Source: Cordilura impudica
Lineage: Eukaryota > Arthropoda > Insecta > Diptera > Scathophagidae
Direction: 5' to 3'
Length of the DNA: 64,000 nucleotides
Assembly: GCA_963682025.1 (NCBI GenBank)
Contig: OY821517.1
Span: 24,719,620-24,783,619, forward strand
In this document: piece after piece, positions 1 to 11,008 of the stretch
How positions within the stretch are numbered: the stretch's first letter is position 1
Layout: each line of letters opens with the position of its first letter
Translations under genes and position numbers: made by a program
The notes under the pieces: model-generated
What the model saw: only the letters and a program-made list of their open reading frames with translations
Databases searched by the model: none
Told to the model about the DNA's origin: nothing

Positions 1-129
1 AATAAACAAGATGATTCGATTGTTGCAATCAGTAAAATAACTTATTGCTCAAAGTAATTAACTTAAAAGTGAAAATGCCAGAAGCAATATGCCACATGAA
101 CATTAGGAGGGTCACACCATAAGCAAAGG

Positions 130-372
130 CTACACACAGAAAACAGATTCATTGTGGCTACCGAGTTTATTGCCAACCGAATTGCGATAATGCTAATAAC
201 CGAATTTCGGGTTCACTATGATTACAATTTTATTGCCTTAACAGTAAATATTTTATCATAACAGAAAATTTGCATTTGGAATTAAATTTCTATCAAAAAT
301 TAAATTACAATCGAAAATACGGTTGTTTCCCTTTAGAGCAATTCGGTTGGCGAATATTTTTTCTGTGTGTAG
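130..372. mobile_element. Small non-coding TIR element (MITE, family M1)
   Basis: The ends are inverted copies: CTACACACAGAAAA starts at 130 and its complement ends at 372. A second inverted block, GCCAACCGAATTGC at 172-185, faces GCAATTCGGTTGGC at 338-351. The 243-bp interior is AT-rich and has no reading frame. A half copy with the same internal and right-end sequence lies at 52168-52318, so this is a repeated family. I could not fix a target-site duplication, and the superfamily is unknown. Confidence 0.6.
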
Positions 373-1890
373 AATAAGAACATTTGTAACAATATTTGGA
401 TGGAAAAACAAGTAAGATCTGAAATACTTTAAACTTTGGTTTATCTAGAAAGATGGTCTTAAAATATTTTTTTTTTTTTTTTTTTTTGTAAATAACGTTC
501 TCTATAAAAATATAAAAAATAAACTCTTAATAAAAAAAAATTTTTATTTAATTTCCAAACATTGAAAGACACAAACTGGGCCACCTTACTGATTATTCAA
601 ATCAAAAGTGTTGAACAATTGAGCAGCAACGATTCAAGCCAGCAAAACAAACAACAAATGCATAATCGTATTAGCAAGATACAAAAAGGAATACAATTGA
701 AGTCAAAACAAAAAAACAAACGTAATAAAAAAAAATATCTGTTTAGTAAACAAATTTTGAAAAGAATAAAGTTTATTTTAAAATTGACAAAAGTGAAAAA
801 AACCAGTGCATAATATTAAGGCAACAAAAGTGAAGCATACCTTTAAGCGTTATTAAAAAAAAAAAATACAATTGTTCCGATCTCTCTCTCTCTCTCCAAT
901 TATCAATTAAATTCAAAACAAAACATTGAAAATTTTTATTTAAATAAGAAAAGTCTCGAGGATTTTCTTAGAAAACGTTGAAATTTGTTTTCACATAAAT
1001 TTTGTCTATTGATATATAAAAGAAAACATATAACTCTGGGTTTCCTGTGTAACAAAAATATAAAAGAAAATAAAAAACATCTAACACATAATAATAACAT
1101 TCTCGTAACAAAAAAGAAAAAAAAATAAAAAGTAAAATAACAACTTCGTTTTCTTTGTAATGACATTAGCAACCATTCACAAAAAAAAAAAATTTAATTT
1201 TTTTTAACACAACATATGACATGAAAAAAAACTGAACATATTTGACATGTATTGAGTAAATTTTTTTCTATGAATTTGTTATTTGTGTCTGCATGCACGA
1301 CAATAAATAGGAAATAATAAATAACATCTGACTGTTTCAGTGCGCAACAATACAATAGTCAAAATATGTTGTAACATTCATATTGTCGCATAAACATATT
1401 GTATTTTCAATAGATATTTATTCCATTGGCAAATGTAAATTTTTTTTATAAAACAACAACACAAGAGAGTTCAATAGCATTGATGCCAAATATCGACACA
1501 ATTTTTAAAATTAAGATTCGCAAATATTATCACATTTGTTAAAGAGTCATCGCTAAAGAGATATTATCAGCTTATTTAACCCATTAATGGCTAACTCTCG
1601 ATCTACTTGCACAATTTTTATGAAACTTCATCCCGTTTGTTTATTATTATTATTTATATTATAACCCATCTAAGGGCCAAGTGGATATTTAAATGTTCAT
1701 GGAAATAAATTTAACCTCTATGTGGGTGAAAGTGTTTGGAGTTTCTAATTGAATCGATTACTTCAGAAACACTCTAACTGCCAATTTTTAAATTTTCGGG
1801 AAATTAAGAAAAAACTTCATATATACCTCTCTCATTGCAATCAAATTATTTCCATAATAATTGGATGAGGTCTGAAACCCCTTTACATCA
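373..1890. other. AT-rich stretch without recognisable gene; 550-930 resembles a fly 5' UTR
   Basis: No conserved protein is visible in six frames. An 80-codon open stretch at 562-813 is Lys/Asn/Gln-rich, starts on TTG and is judged non-coding. The stretch 550-930 has the AACAAACAACAAA and AAAAGTGAAAAAAACCAGTG style common in dipteran leader exons, followed by a CT dinucleotide run at 884-896 that could bind GAGA-type factors. This is stylistic evidence only. There are long homopolymers, such as T-runs at 466-487. Confidence 0.3.
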
Positions 1891-2672
1891 TTTTTATACC
1901 CTATACCACTATGTGGTTTGGGTATAATGACTTTGTGCTGCTGTTTGTAACTACCAAAAATACTTAACCTAGACCCGTCTTTTATTACACCGATCGATTC
2001 AGTATCACTTTCTGAGTCGATTTAGCGATGTCCGTCCGTCCGTCCGTCTGTGTTTCCATGTAAACCTTGTAATCAAACTACAGGTCGCAAATATGAATAT
2101 ATTTTAATGAAATTTGTTATATAAGCTTTTATCGGCCATAGGATGAACGCTTTTGAAATTGGTGAAATTTGGTCCACGTTCAGACCTAGTCCCCATACAA
2201 ATGACCCCTATGAAATCGACATAAATTGCCATAAGATCCAAATTATCATATAGATCTCAGTCAGATTGGGTGTGTATGTGTTTATTATATCCATTAATCA
2301 GTAGTCCAAATAAAATCCATATAGGACAATTCTTTCATAGGCCCAATATAGAGCCGCTTCCTGATCTTCACTTAAATTTTTCAAAAAACAAAAATATTGC
2401 ACAGATTTTTCTCAGATTTGGTTTGTATATATTTTTTCGAAATATAAGTGACTTTACCAAATATGGTGAGGATCGGTCCATTTTTCGACCTAGTTCCCCT
2501 ATAAAAATAACATCCGATATGAACTTTTTCATATCTGCAGCCAAAAAAAATTAATAACAATGCCACTCAAATTTGGGTTGTGCTTATTTTCTATATCGAA
2601 TTAGTTGGATCGAAAAGATAGGGTCTCTAAACTATCATATAGGGTATCGTATAGTTGGTCTAGACCGACTAG
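1891..2672 (+). repeat. Fly interspersed repeat, type A, near full length
   Basis: Begins TTTTTATACCCTATACCAC and ends near GTCTAGACCGACTA. It carries the diagnostic GTCCGTCCGTCCGTC block (about 2031-2050) followed by CCTTGTAATCAAACTAC. Related copies lie at 11167-12090, 12098-14255 (split), 15614-16270 (reverse) and 56472-56600 (reverse, truncated). No protein is encoded; short open stretches on both strands at 2270-2566 are incidental. Such repeats are abundant in fly intergenic DNA; I do not assign a class. Confidence 0.7.
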
Positions 2673-2877
2673 TGATAAATAAAAAATATTAAAAAATTTC
2701 ACTAGGGGATTTCTGCAATAAACACATTTATTAAAAACTTAAAATAGTTTATTACATCATTGTTTTCTTGTGCTTTCCACAAATTTTAGGCGTTAGGTAT
2801 GTAAGTTGATTACAGCGAAACGTCAGATAACTGTAAATATTTACAAAGTAACGATGAAACACACTCGGCACTGAGAT

Positions 2878-4862
2878 TTAGTTAGTATCACAGGTAGGAT
2901 TTTCAGGATTGTTTTTGTCTCTTGTTGGCCACTGTAAGATCGAGTCATAAAACTCTTCGTATCGTGTAGTATACTCAGTTAGTTTTCTAATATCTTGCAT
3001 CTTGTTCCTATTTATTGGTAACTAAAAACAAAATAATTGAAGTTCTATTGTATGCAACATAGTACAGTAGTAGTAGATTGTGTAAAATATAAAAATAATA
3101 TATACATTGTATATATTATACAACAGTTTCATTACCGGTAATCTAATTTTGTGTATAATAATTTTGAAAACCTACATTATTTGCTAGTGAAGAAAATGTG
3201 TTAAAATAATAAAAATTTAAATTTACCTTTCCCTGGGGATAGGTCACTTGGACCGGAAGTTCTGGTGCTTTTTCAATTTTCTTCAAACTAAATGTTGAAG
3301 AAGTTAACCTGTTGATAAACTGTTTCACCACATGCAAACTGCTTGCATGTAGATATCTTAGGAATATCTTTATCTTCTTGTCGTACACCTCTTCCTGAGG
3401 TGTAATGAGGTCCTCACTAATTTTTGAAGGATATCTTCGCTTTTTATTTCTTTCACTGACAAGCGTCCTCTTTTACTTGCTCTCAGCATATGTCTGTAGC
3501 GTGTAAATTCGATCAACTTTTCGTAAAAGCCGTTTAATGCATCCGGAATCGCGGTCAAACGGGAAAAAAGAGTAACGTCTCGAGGAGAAGTAATAACTTA
3601 TAGTTTCAAAGTTGATATTGTCACATAGATTCATCAGAAATCTGATTACCGTATGGTTCTTGTTTTGCCCATAAGGACCATCACTGAACAACACCAAGTG
3701 TTTTATAGTGTCTGGAATTTCGGTTTGGATATAAGCAAAAAGTAAGGAGCACACTTCATTAGGTGACTTATTGGCAACACCCTCATGGTAAACATGCAAC
3801 TTGACGTCGTTAGTCTTTAAGTTATGAACACAGAAGGTGTTCAACCACAACTGCCTCATATAGAAAACCACTTGTACCGGTATGAGAGGGAGAGGCAAAT
3901 TTTGCATGTAGTCAAAGGTGACACATTTCCGGATCTTTATCTTCGGTAGCCGATATCATAGCTGTATAAAATTTTTTGGCCCTCCTTTTATGGATAATCA
4001 TTTCTGCGGCAACATTTCGTTTTGCATTTTCTGACAACAGGGGGTCTCTATTTTTATTTTTGAAACTTTCGCAGGAGCAACATACATCAACATTCTCCTT
4101 GAAGTACATGTAGTAGTACTTGTAGTTTACAATACCTTTTAATTCAGGGTGTTTATTTTATATCTAGCCGAGCGACTAGATACTTTTTCGGTTTTCCACC
4201 GTAGTGGGTTTCATGAAATTCATATGAACTTATACGGTTGTAGATTAATACACAAACGTGGCCTGGAACCGCATTACCACTTCTGTTGGAACCCCCTAAA
4301 TCACGTGGACTTTTGTTTGCAAGTAAGAGCTTGCAGATTCTTTTCATCCTTTGTGCCGTGATTCCATGTACACCTCAAAATACATTCTTACAAACAGGGG
4401 GAATATGGAACCATCAATTTTCAAGTTGTAGGAGAACGTATGTTTTCATTTCAAAACAACCTCATTCCCATCAGGCATGTTGTCCTCGTCCTCGCTGGAT
4501 ATATTGTCATCTCTAGGCCTAACTATAGCATTGTTCTTCATAGTGCGCCCACCCACTTGTTTTGCTTCAGTTAGGTTTTGCAAATAAGTGTCTTGCTGGT
4601 CTTTACTTCCAAGACTATAAAAATAGTCGCAGATTTTAGTTACAGAATCATTTGATATTGTAGAGTAACAGTTTTTCGGGCATTTCCAAGTTAAGTTTTG
4701 AGTATAAGTCTTTCCAGCCACTACCTTCCCTTTGTGTGACACATATTGTAGGCCCTTTACTCTGGCTCCCGTATAATGTTAGGTTTGTAACGATCAGCGA
4801 GCACAATACCTTTTTTTTCTATTCTCTTGAGGCTCTTTCTTCATCAGAAGTGTCAGATATTT
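2878..4862 (-). pseudogene. Broken transposase-like gene, SDG..QNKN group, lineage 1
   Basis: Read on the minus strand, blocks of one protein appear in order. An acidic Ser-rich start (about 4860) is followed by a Cys-containing block around WKCPKNCYSTIS (4740-4560), a CKNVF-GVHGITAQRMKRI block (about 4395-4330), a CCSCESFKNK zinc-like block (about 4080), TFDYMQNLPLPL (about 3920-3880), FSDGPYGQNKN (about 3690-3659), FFPFDRDSG (about 3550) and a C-terminal part to 3227. A short terminal exon lies at 2878-3021. I know this block order from abundant uncharacterised, transposon-associated proteins of arthropods. The Asp residues in TFDYMQ and FSDG are candidate catalytic acids. Breaks include an in-frame TGA near 4440 and several frame changes, so the copy is dead. 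No inverted termini were found; a weak direct repeat TTTCTGCAAT occurs at 2710 and 5126. Superfamily assignment is open. Confidence 0.7.
3022..3226 (-). other. Phase-0 intron in the lineage-1 gene, with terminal exon 2878-3021
   Basis: On the minus strand the coding block ends in ...CAGGGAAAG followed by GTAAAT (3227/3226), and coding resumes after TTTTTAG at 3021. The downstream exon is 144 nt, entirely open, encodes 47 residues starting LPINRNKMQDIRKLTEY and ends in TAA at 2878-2880. Both sides of the junction are in phase 0, and the joined C-terminus fits the expected family end. A 205-nt GT-AG intron is therefore well supported, though without transcript evidence. Confidence 0.65.
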
Positions 4863-5340
4863 TACTAACAACTAACTAACTAACAAACACAAAGTACTTC
4901 TTAAAAGATTATTACAACAACAACAACAAAAGTATAATAAACTTCAGACGTTCAATACACAGTTGTAAAGGTTGGCTGCCAGTATAAACAAAGTAATAGC
5001 ACAGCACACCAACATGACAACTCAAAATTGCCTAGCACTAGGCATGTCTACCAACCTATCTTTCTTAGAAAGCAAACTATCACGATGTTTACTGCAGAAA
5101 GGCCCAACTGCTTTCAGATAAGGTGTTTCTGCAATCAACGAATATTTATTGGTTCATTTTAACTGGCTTAGAAGCATAGATAATGAGGTTTTCCGCACTA
5201 AACGATGAGTTTTACATCATAGATCAATTTCATGCAATAAAGTGAATTTGGCCAAATTTGTCAGTTAGGGTGTTTCTTAAGTAATCGATTAGGATCCCTA
5301 TTCTTCCAAATCCAGATTCATTTAAGCAATTTTCCATGGG
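4863..5340. other. No gene seen
   Basis: AT-rich sequence between the lineage-1 relic and the LINE at 5341. It contains a CAA trinucleotide run (about 4915-4930) and a motif resembling one at 2705-2737 in the same orientation. No conserved protein blocks were found on either strand. Confidence 0.5.
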
Positions 5341-6602
5341 TTGAATGAGGAGAATACAAAGACTAGCGTGTATTGGAATAACGGGTGCAATGAGGTGCCC
5401 AACGGCATCACTTGAAGTACTCTTGGATCAGAGCCCACTGCATATAGTGGTGCAAAAGAAAGCCCTGGCAACGGCAATCAGGATAAAGGGGGATAAACCT
5501 ATATCCAGGCTTTATGAAGGGCAGTGGAACCAAATAAGTCAGGTTAAAGATTACTCCCGCCTAGATTGTCCAATGGACAGGATGGAGAAGAAATACGATT
5601 TCAGGAAAAACTTTGTTACAAAACTTAGTAACAAAAAGGAATGGAGTAGTTTGAGCACAGCATATTCTCTTAAGGAGAATACGATCCAATGGTACACGGA
5701 CGGGTCAAAGACCGGAAATGGAACAAGGGCGGGAGTCTTTGGGCCTAGAACCAAATACTACGAATCAATGGGAATGCACACGAGTATTTTCCAGGCGGAA
5801 ATTTATGCCATCGATAGATGTGCACAGATTAACTTAAATAGAAAGTACAAAAGACAGGACATAACCATATTATCAGATAGTCAAGCTGCTATTCGAGCAC
5901 TAGGCTCCTATGTAGTAAACTCTAAGTTAGTATGGGACTGTCTGCAAAGACTGAATGAGCTAGGCAGACACAATAAGGTCAGCCTCTGTTGGGTCCCAGG
6001 ACATATTGGGATTCGGGGAAATGAGCAAGCGGATGAGCTTGCCAGAAAGGGAGCTACCACAAAGCTAATGGGGCCGGAACCGTTTTGTGGAATAGGAAAA
6101 GGAGTATGGGAAGGCGTACTCAAAGATTGTGAGAATCATATCAGACAGGAGCTTTTCTCGAGCCACTTGGGCTTAAGGCAATCAAAACTACTGCTAGGTA
6201 ACTACAACGGTAAGAGATTTGAGGCATGTATCGGACTATCGAAGAACGGACTGAGAATATTAACCGGGATTCTAACCGGTCACTGTAGGTTCAGGGAGCA
6301 TCGGAGCAGGTTAGGAATTGAAGCGAACCCCATGTGCAGATTTTGCGATGAGAAGGCAGAATCAGCGGAGCACATACTGGGGGATTGTGGAGCTTTAATG
6401 CATAAGAGGAAAAAGTACCTGGGTTCTTTCCAAATACCAGGGAGCGAAGTAAAATCACTGAAACCAACCCACATCCTCGAATTTCTGAGGGCTTCAGGAT
6501 TGGGTGAGATTTTATAGGAACAACTATTAGCAGAGGGCAGTACAATAGATCATTGGTCGCAGTACTTTCGTCGCCTCTTTTATACAATACAATACATACA
6601 AT
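5341..6602 (+). mobile_element. 5'-truncated LINE of the RNase H-bearing group (LOA/I-like)
   Basis: Only the 3' end of the element is present: the C-terminal part of its pol ORF, a short 3' UTR and a tail of ATACA-type repeats at 6582-6602. The 5' break at about 5341 falls inside the coding region, as is usual after incomplete target-primed reverse transcription. The surviving frame is undamaged, so the insertion is probably fairly recent. Confidence 0.75.
5345..6517 (+). CDS. LINE pol C-terminal fragment: RNase H domain and CCHC-like tail
   Basis: A 390-residue open frame. Residues 1-60 (RIQRLACIGITGAM...) match the post-RT region of LOA/I-type pol proteins. Residues about 115-245 form an RNase H domain: YTDGSKTGNG gives the first Asp, QAEIYAI the Glu, ILSDSQAAI the second Asp, and WVPGHIGIRGNEQADELAR the final His/Asp motif, so all catalytic positions look present. 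A Cys-His segment (CRFCDEKAESAEHILGDC, about 330-350) follows, typical of these LINEs. The first ATG at 5345 is simply the first after the truncation point; the true protein would begin far upstream. As RNase H it would degrade the RNA strand of the RNA/DNA hybrid, but without the RT domain this copy is not autonomous. Confidence 0.8.
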   Translation: MRRIQRLACIGITGAMRCPTASLEVLLDQSPLHIVVQKKALATAIRIKGDKPISRLYEGQWNQISQVKDYSRLDCPMDRMEKKYDFRKNFVTKLSNKKEWSSLSTAYSLKENTIQWYTDGSKTGNGTRAGVFGPRTKYYESMGMHTSIFQAEIYAIDRCAQINLNRKYKRQDITILSDSQAAIRALGSYVVNSKLVWDCLQRLNELGRHNKVSLCWVPGHIGIRGNEQADELARKGATTKLMGPEPFCGIGKGVWEGVLKDCENHIRQELFSSHLGLRQSKLLLGNYNGKRFEACIGLSKNGLRILTGILTGHCRFREHRSRLGIEANPMCRFCDEKAESAEHILGDCGALMHKRKKYLGSFQIPGSEVKSLKPTHILEFLRASGLGEIL

Positions 6603-6778
6603 GGGTTGATTCCACAGGCCAGATACAATTTTCTTTTCTATTTTTTTAATTAGTCCCATGCTTTTTCCAAATTTTAGTGAACACCAGTTGGAGATATATC
6701 CGTCCTGACTCTAGGTAAAATTTCTTTTCAATTGTTGTATTTTCAATTTAAACTAATTTTCTTACCATTCAGTAATTA
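6603..6778. other. Short spacer, nothing recognised
   Basis: AT-rich sequence between the LINE tail and the CACTG transposon. It ends in TTA at 6776-6778, the left candidate target duplication of the next element. Confidence 0.5.
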
Positions 6779-9084
6779 CACTGGTTTACAAATTAAAAAA
6801 ATTTACTGCGGAAACGAAGCATGTTTTTTAACTAATCTGGGTGCGCTGAATTCGAATCTGGCATAATAATTGGGCTATCGCATCTTGTTCACTTTTTATC
6901 GCATGCTGGCAATACTGTAAAACAGTCAATACTGAGACTAAAATTTCACAATTATTAATTTGACCAAAAGCCCACATTCATTCTAAGTCTTCATAATAGT
7001 AGCGTTTAAGCATGCCTGGGAGGACGTGTGTTACTGATTCAAGCTATTTTTGTTTTGTGTGTGGTGAATATTTGGTTGGAAAAAAAAAGGATATGCAATA
7101 TCAGAATCATTAAAGTTTTGGTTTTGCTGTCAGAAACTTGGACAAACCGTGGACAACGACAATGTTTTGCAATAGGTGCAGAACTGATTTATACAAGTGG
7201 TCAAATGGCAAGAAGATCTATTTCGATTTTTCAATTCGAGTACTTTTGAGGGAGTTAACTAACCACCAAACCCATTGGTATTTCTGTTTAACAAAAGTTG
7301 CTGGATTCAATATGAAAGATCGAACAAATATTACTTACGCGAATGTTCCATCTGTTTTCAAAACAGTTCAACGTCCACCAAATGATCCATTACCAGTCAT
7401 TCCCTTATAACAAGGATTTTGATCGACGGCTGAGGTAGTTCAGTCGTCTCCAGGGTCAGCCTAAGGACCCTCAAACCTTATGCAATAAAACACTATAAAC
7501 CTTTTAATTACAAAGTAGTTTATTTAAGTGCTAATTGTGTATATATGATTATATGTATCTATATACGTATGAAGACGCGACTGACAACAGTTCTGCTTTC
7601 GTATTATCGAAACATCTTTCACCAGCAGTGGTAGTTTGTATGAGGCTGATTATGAACGCCATTTACTGACTCAAGCTGAGCTGAATGATCTAATTCGGAA
7701 TTTACATTTAACAAAGTAAGATGCAGAATTACTAGCTTCACACATATAATAGTGGGAACATCTTGCAGTTGGGACAAAAGTAACAATCTATAGAGATAGA
7801 AGCTTGGAATTGGCTGCATATTTTGAAAATAAAACACTCTATTATTCTATACTGTACTGATGTTGATGGTTTATTTCAAAAATGGAACCAGCCGTATGAC
7901 AAAACTGAATGGAGATTATTTATTGATGGCTCTAAGTACAGTTTAAAGGATCTTCTTTTGCATAATGGGAATGAAAAATCATCCATACCAATTGCTCATA
8001 CCATTAATACAAAGGAAAATTACGAACCAATGACTGATATTTTGACATTACTCAAATACAACGATCATAAATGGAAGATCTGTGGTGACCTTAAGGTGTT
8101 GATTTAAATTTCTTTGTATATATAGCATAGACCATCGTAAAAAACTGTAAATTAATCTGCTTCGTGTCATTGGTTTCTTGACTGGTATGCAAAGAGATTT
8201 CACAAAATATTGTAGTATCCTTTGTCTATGGGATAGTCGCGCTACATGTCATCATTACGTCAGAACACAGAGTGGCCAAAAAGAACTGAGTATTCACCAG
8301 GAAAACAAAACATTTCAAATAAACCATTAATTGAACCAAATGACGTTCTTCTTCCGACGCTGCACATAAAATTGGGCCTTTTTAAGAACTTTGTCAAGGC
8401 TCTGGACAAAGATGGTGCAGCATTTAAATATTTGTTAGCGGTTTTTCCCAAAATTCCATGTGCTAAAATCAAAGAAGGCATATTTGTTGGCCCTGAGATT
8501 AGGATGCTATTGAATGATGACAATTTTTCACAATGTTTATTGGAGAAAGAATATGCAGCCTGGAAATCTTTCAAGAGCATCGTGGACAGTGTTCTTGGAA
8601 ACAATAAGACTGAAAACTACAGACAATTTGTTGCTGAATTATTGAAAACTTATTACGAATAATGTGCACGAATGTCACTCAAAATGCATTTTCTTCATTC
8701 ACATTTACATTTTTTGCCACAAAACCTAGGTGCGGTGAGCGACGAACAAGGGCAGCGTACTCACTAAGATTTAATGAAAATTGAAAGAAATTATCAAGGA
8801 TTTTAAGACAAAATCATGCTGGGAGAGTATTGCTGGACTCTAGTATGCGTATCCAATCCAACAAAATACAAACGACGTTCAAATAACGCCACTCCCTTTT
8901 GAAAATTCAGTGATTTTTAAATAAACAAATCATTTTTTATGTAAAAAACGAATAAAAACATTTTTTCTGTATCTTGAAAACCTGACGTGATAGAGAAAAA
9001 TCAATTACAGATTCGAATTTAGCCCACCAAATTACCCTAGAAAAGATATTCGGTTGCTCCAGTCCAAAACCTTGTTGGCTAGTG
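6779..9084 (+). mobile_element. CACTG-ended DNA transposon, 2.3 kb, TTA target duplication
   Basis: The left end reads CACTGGTTTACAA from 6779; the right end read inward is CACTAGCCAACAA from 9084. A further inverted block, GAATTCGAATCTG at about 6849-6861, matches the complement of CAGATTCGAATTTAG at about 9008-9022, so the diverged inverted ends are over 100 bp long. TTA flanks both sides (6776-6778, 9085-9087). The interior is filled by one decayed gene. CACTG-like ends with a 3-bp duplication recall the CMC (CACTA/Mirage/Chapaev) group; that assignment is an inference. The MITE at 17513-17976 shares the terminal signature. Confidence 0.65.
7012..8902 (+). pseudogene. Decayed transposase candidate with zinc fingers ('WDSRA' family)
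   Basis: From the ATG at 7012 the frame gives SYFCFVCGEY, then after a frame change CNRCRTDLYKWSNG and HWYFCLTKVAGF (7138-7320), i.e. paired Cys motifs. Further blocks are LTQAELNDLIRNL (about 7665), EWRLFIDGSK (about 7910), KICGDLKVL (about 8080), CSILCLWDSRA (about 8205), PTLHIKLGLFKNFVKALDK (about 8360), a conserved GIFVGPEIRML segment and, after a stop at 8660, MHFLHSHLHFLPQNLG, GAVSDEQGQRTH and GEYCWTL. I know this series from widespread uncharacterised insect and cnidarian proteins. The Asp in LFIDGSK, the Asp in CGDLK and the Glu in SDEQG are candidate DDE residues, with CxxC after the second Asp as in RAG1/CMC transposases (inference). Several stops (7710, 7748-7753 and others) and frame changes make it inactive. 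Confidence 0.7.
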
Positions 9085-9440
9085 TTATTTATAAATTTAA
9101 TTTCAATGATAACATGTGCAACATGTTGCTACAACAGATTTTTTAAACATTATTGCAGATTTGCTTTCTTTAATGAACTGCATCATTTATTTTAGTTTTA
9201 TATAAATGAAATTATCAAACGACACTAAAGGAAATTTTTTAATTGATACGTAAGTTGTTTTGAATAACTCGTGAAAAAGTTAAAAAAAAATATTTTTTCG
9301 ACAAACAACTGAATTATCATTTAAGATTAATTGTACTGAAAACTATTGGCTGTAAACGTAAAAATTGAAAAATGTAAAATGATTGGGTAATTTAAATTCA
9401 AGATCAACATGTTTTTGTTTTTATTAAAAAAAACAGCACA

Positions 9441-9816
9441 TCTATAATATTAATAGGCTAGGCGCTTTCTTGTGACTGATGTTTTGTTCCACCGTTTTAT
9501 CTCGATTTTTACCAAACGTATATTATTTAAAATGTATTTCTTTTTGGCCGTTTTGCAGATTTACAAATTTTTAAATTTTTTCCTTTATTTTGAGTAAATT
9601 GCATTTAAAGTTGCTACTATCCCATACATAAAATTATACGATGCTATGTGTGTGTTTATTAAATTTGTTAATGTGTTTGTAATAACAATGAGTTTGTTTT
9701 TGTGTTGATTTGTGAATTGGCTATAATTGATTAGCATACTTTTAGGGTCTTTATTTGATGAAAAAATAAAATTCCCTAGAATTTGCGCTCGAATTTCGAG
9801 CGTTGGAATCTGCTAG
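9441..9816 (+). mobile_element. Non-autonomous Helitron, family H1, copy 1 (complete)
   Basis: Starts TCTATAATATTAATAGG directly after an A (9440) and ends CTAG (9813-9816) directly before a T, the canonical A^T Helitron insertion. A hairpin CGCTCGA-ATT-TCGAGCG lies at 9787-9803, ten bases before CTAG. There is no coding capacity. Further copies are at 49537-49883 (minus), 51596-51953 and 54939-55304. It must depend on a Rep/helicase encoded elsewhere. Confidence 0.75.
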
Positions 9817-10224
9817 TTGGTTTAATTGTACTCCATATTCTGCACAACATCTTTTTTTCTTTTTTAGAAGTGAGTTAAACATAGTTGAGTTTAACTAGCA
9901 TTTTTATTTTTAATAATTGTCTCACTATTTCACTAAGCTATTAGTAATCATGATTTTACCTAAACTGGGTCTAATTGATATCCGAAAAAGTCGGTCTTAT
10001 AATTTCAAACAATTTCAATAAAGAGTTTAAAACTTGAATGTAATCAAACTAAGTTAAACTGGCATCCCAAAAAATGATTTGATTATGAACTTAAGTTTTT
10101 ATATAATTTTAGTAAAAACTGGAACTGGAAATGGAAATGGAACTAAAGATCCTGGCCTTTACTATTTGATTGTAAAAAGTAAAATTTTTTTAACCAATAA
10201 ATAATATAAGCCATAAAAACAAAA
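9817..10224. other. No gene seen
   Basis: AT-rich sequence with short internal repeats (GGAACTGGAAATGGAAATGGAA near 10120-10142 in broken form). No conserved protein or structural element was recognised on either strand. Confidence 0.5.
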
Positions 10225-10642
10225 TTTTTGTTAAAACTGTTTCTTTACTTATGCATGTGAGTTTTGAATATCCCCGTGACTGTGCGTGATTTTGCATGAC
10301 TATCTTAAAATTAATCTTTGGCCACAACAAGTCTATGGACAAAATTTCAGATCGATCGGAGGGGAAGTGAGGTTTTAATTTCTCCGTGATTGTGCGTGAC
10401 TATGTCAAGGGTGATCTTTTTTCACAGCAAGTCTATCGACAATGTTTCAGAACGATGGGATGAGGGGAAATGGGTTTTAAATCACTCCGTGACTGTGTGT
10501 GAATATGCGTGACTATGTGTGACTGTGTGTGACTACCCCAAAATTAGTCTATACAAGATCAATTGGATGAGGGGGACTGGGGTTGTCCTATGGCAGACAG
10601 ACAGACAGAGAGTATGAGTTAAAAGAAAGGGTTTAATAAAAA
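10225..10642 (+). mobile_element. MITE family M2 with internal GTGACTGTGCG repeats, copy 1
   Basis: The ends are inverted: TTTTTGTTAAAACTGTTTCTTT at the left (given here in part) and AAAGAAAGGGTTTAATAAAAA at the right. Inside are diverged tandem units reading roughly CTCCGTGACTGTGCGTGACTA...CACAACAAGTCTAT...TCAGATCGATCGGATGAGG, then CAGACAGACAGAGAG just before the right end. Related copies are at 16319-16866 (minus), 50838-51034 (truncated) and 53038-54174 (split). Non-coding. Confidence 0.65.
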
Positions 10643-11008
10643 TGGCTGTCATAAGCATTTTTATCAAACGAGATTTAGCGTGTTTTGGTCATTTAATTTT
10701 GGCTACACTGCAGGTAGTAGGCGTACTTTTACAGCCCATAACACTGTGAGGTTTTGGTATAATGAAATCACTCCAAGAAACGATTTATCCCACTTTAACA
10801 TGTAACCTCAATGTGGGGTTTAAGGCACATCCGGCCACCAATCTTAAGCCCTAGATATCACATTGAACGCGATGATTTGATTTCTAATTTGCCTACTTTT
10901 GATTTCATAATTTCCCACTTCCAGCGACCACTAACTAAAACTGCTCCAGTTTTATGTTCAGGAAGTTGCTATCCAACTATCTCGAGCCAGATTTTTATTA
11001 AATGATTG

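Noticed and set aside
562..813. Open stretch of 83 codons
   Set aside because: Starts on TTG, is Lys/Gln/Asn-rich, has no family resemblance and lies in A-rich DNA; more likely untranslated.
2030..2052. GTCCGTCCGTCCGTC as a simple microsatellite of its own
   Set aside because: It recurs with the same flanking motifs in the other type-A copies and, in related form, in type B, so it is an internal part of dispersed repeats.
4149..4516. Plus-strand frames opposite the lineage-1 gene
   Set aside because: The minus strand carries the conserved blocks; the plus frames have no family resemblance.
2705..5155. LTR-like direct repeats around the lineage-1 gene
   Set aside because: Only about 33 bp of moderate similarity around TTTCTGCAAT; no TG..CA ends, primer-binding site or retroviral-type proteins.
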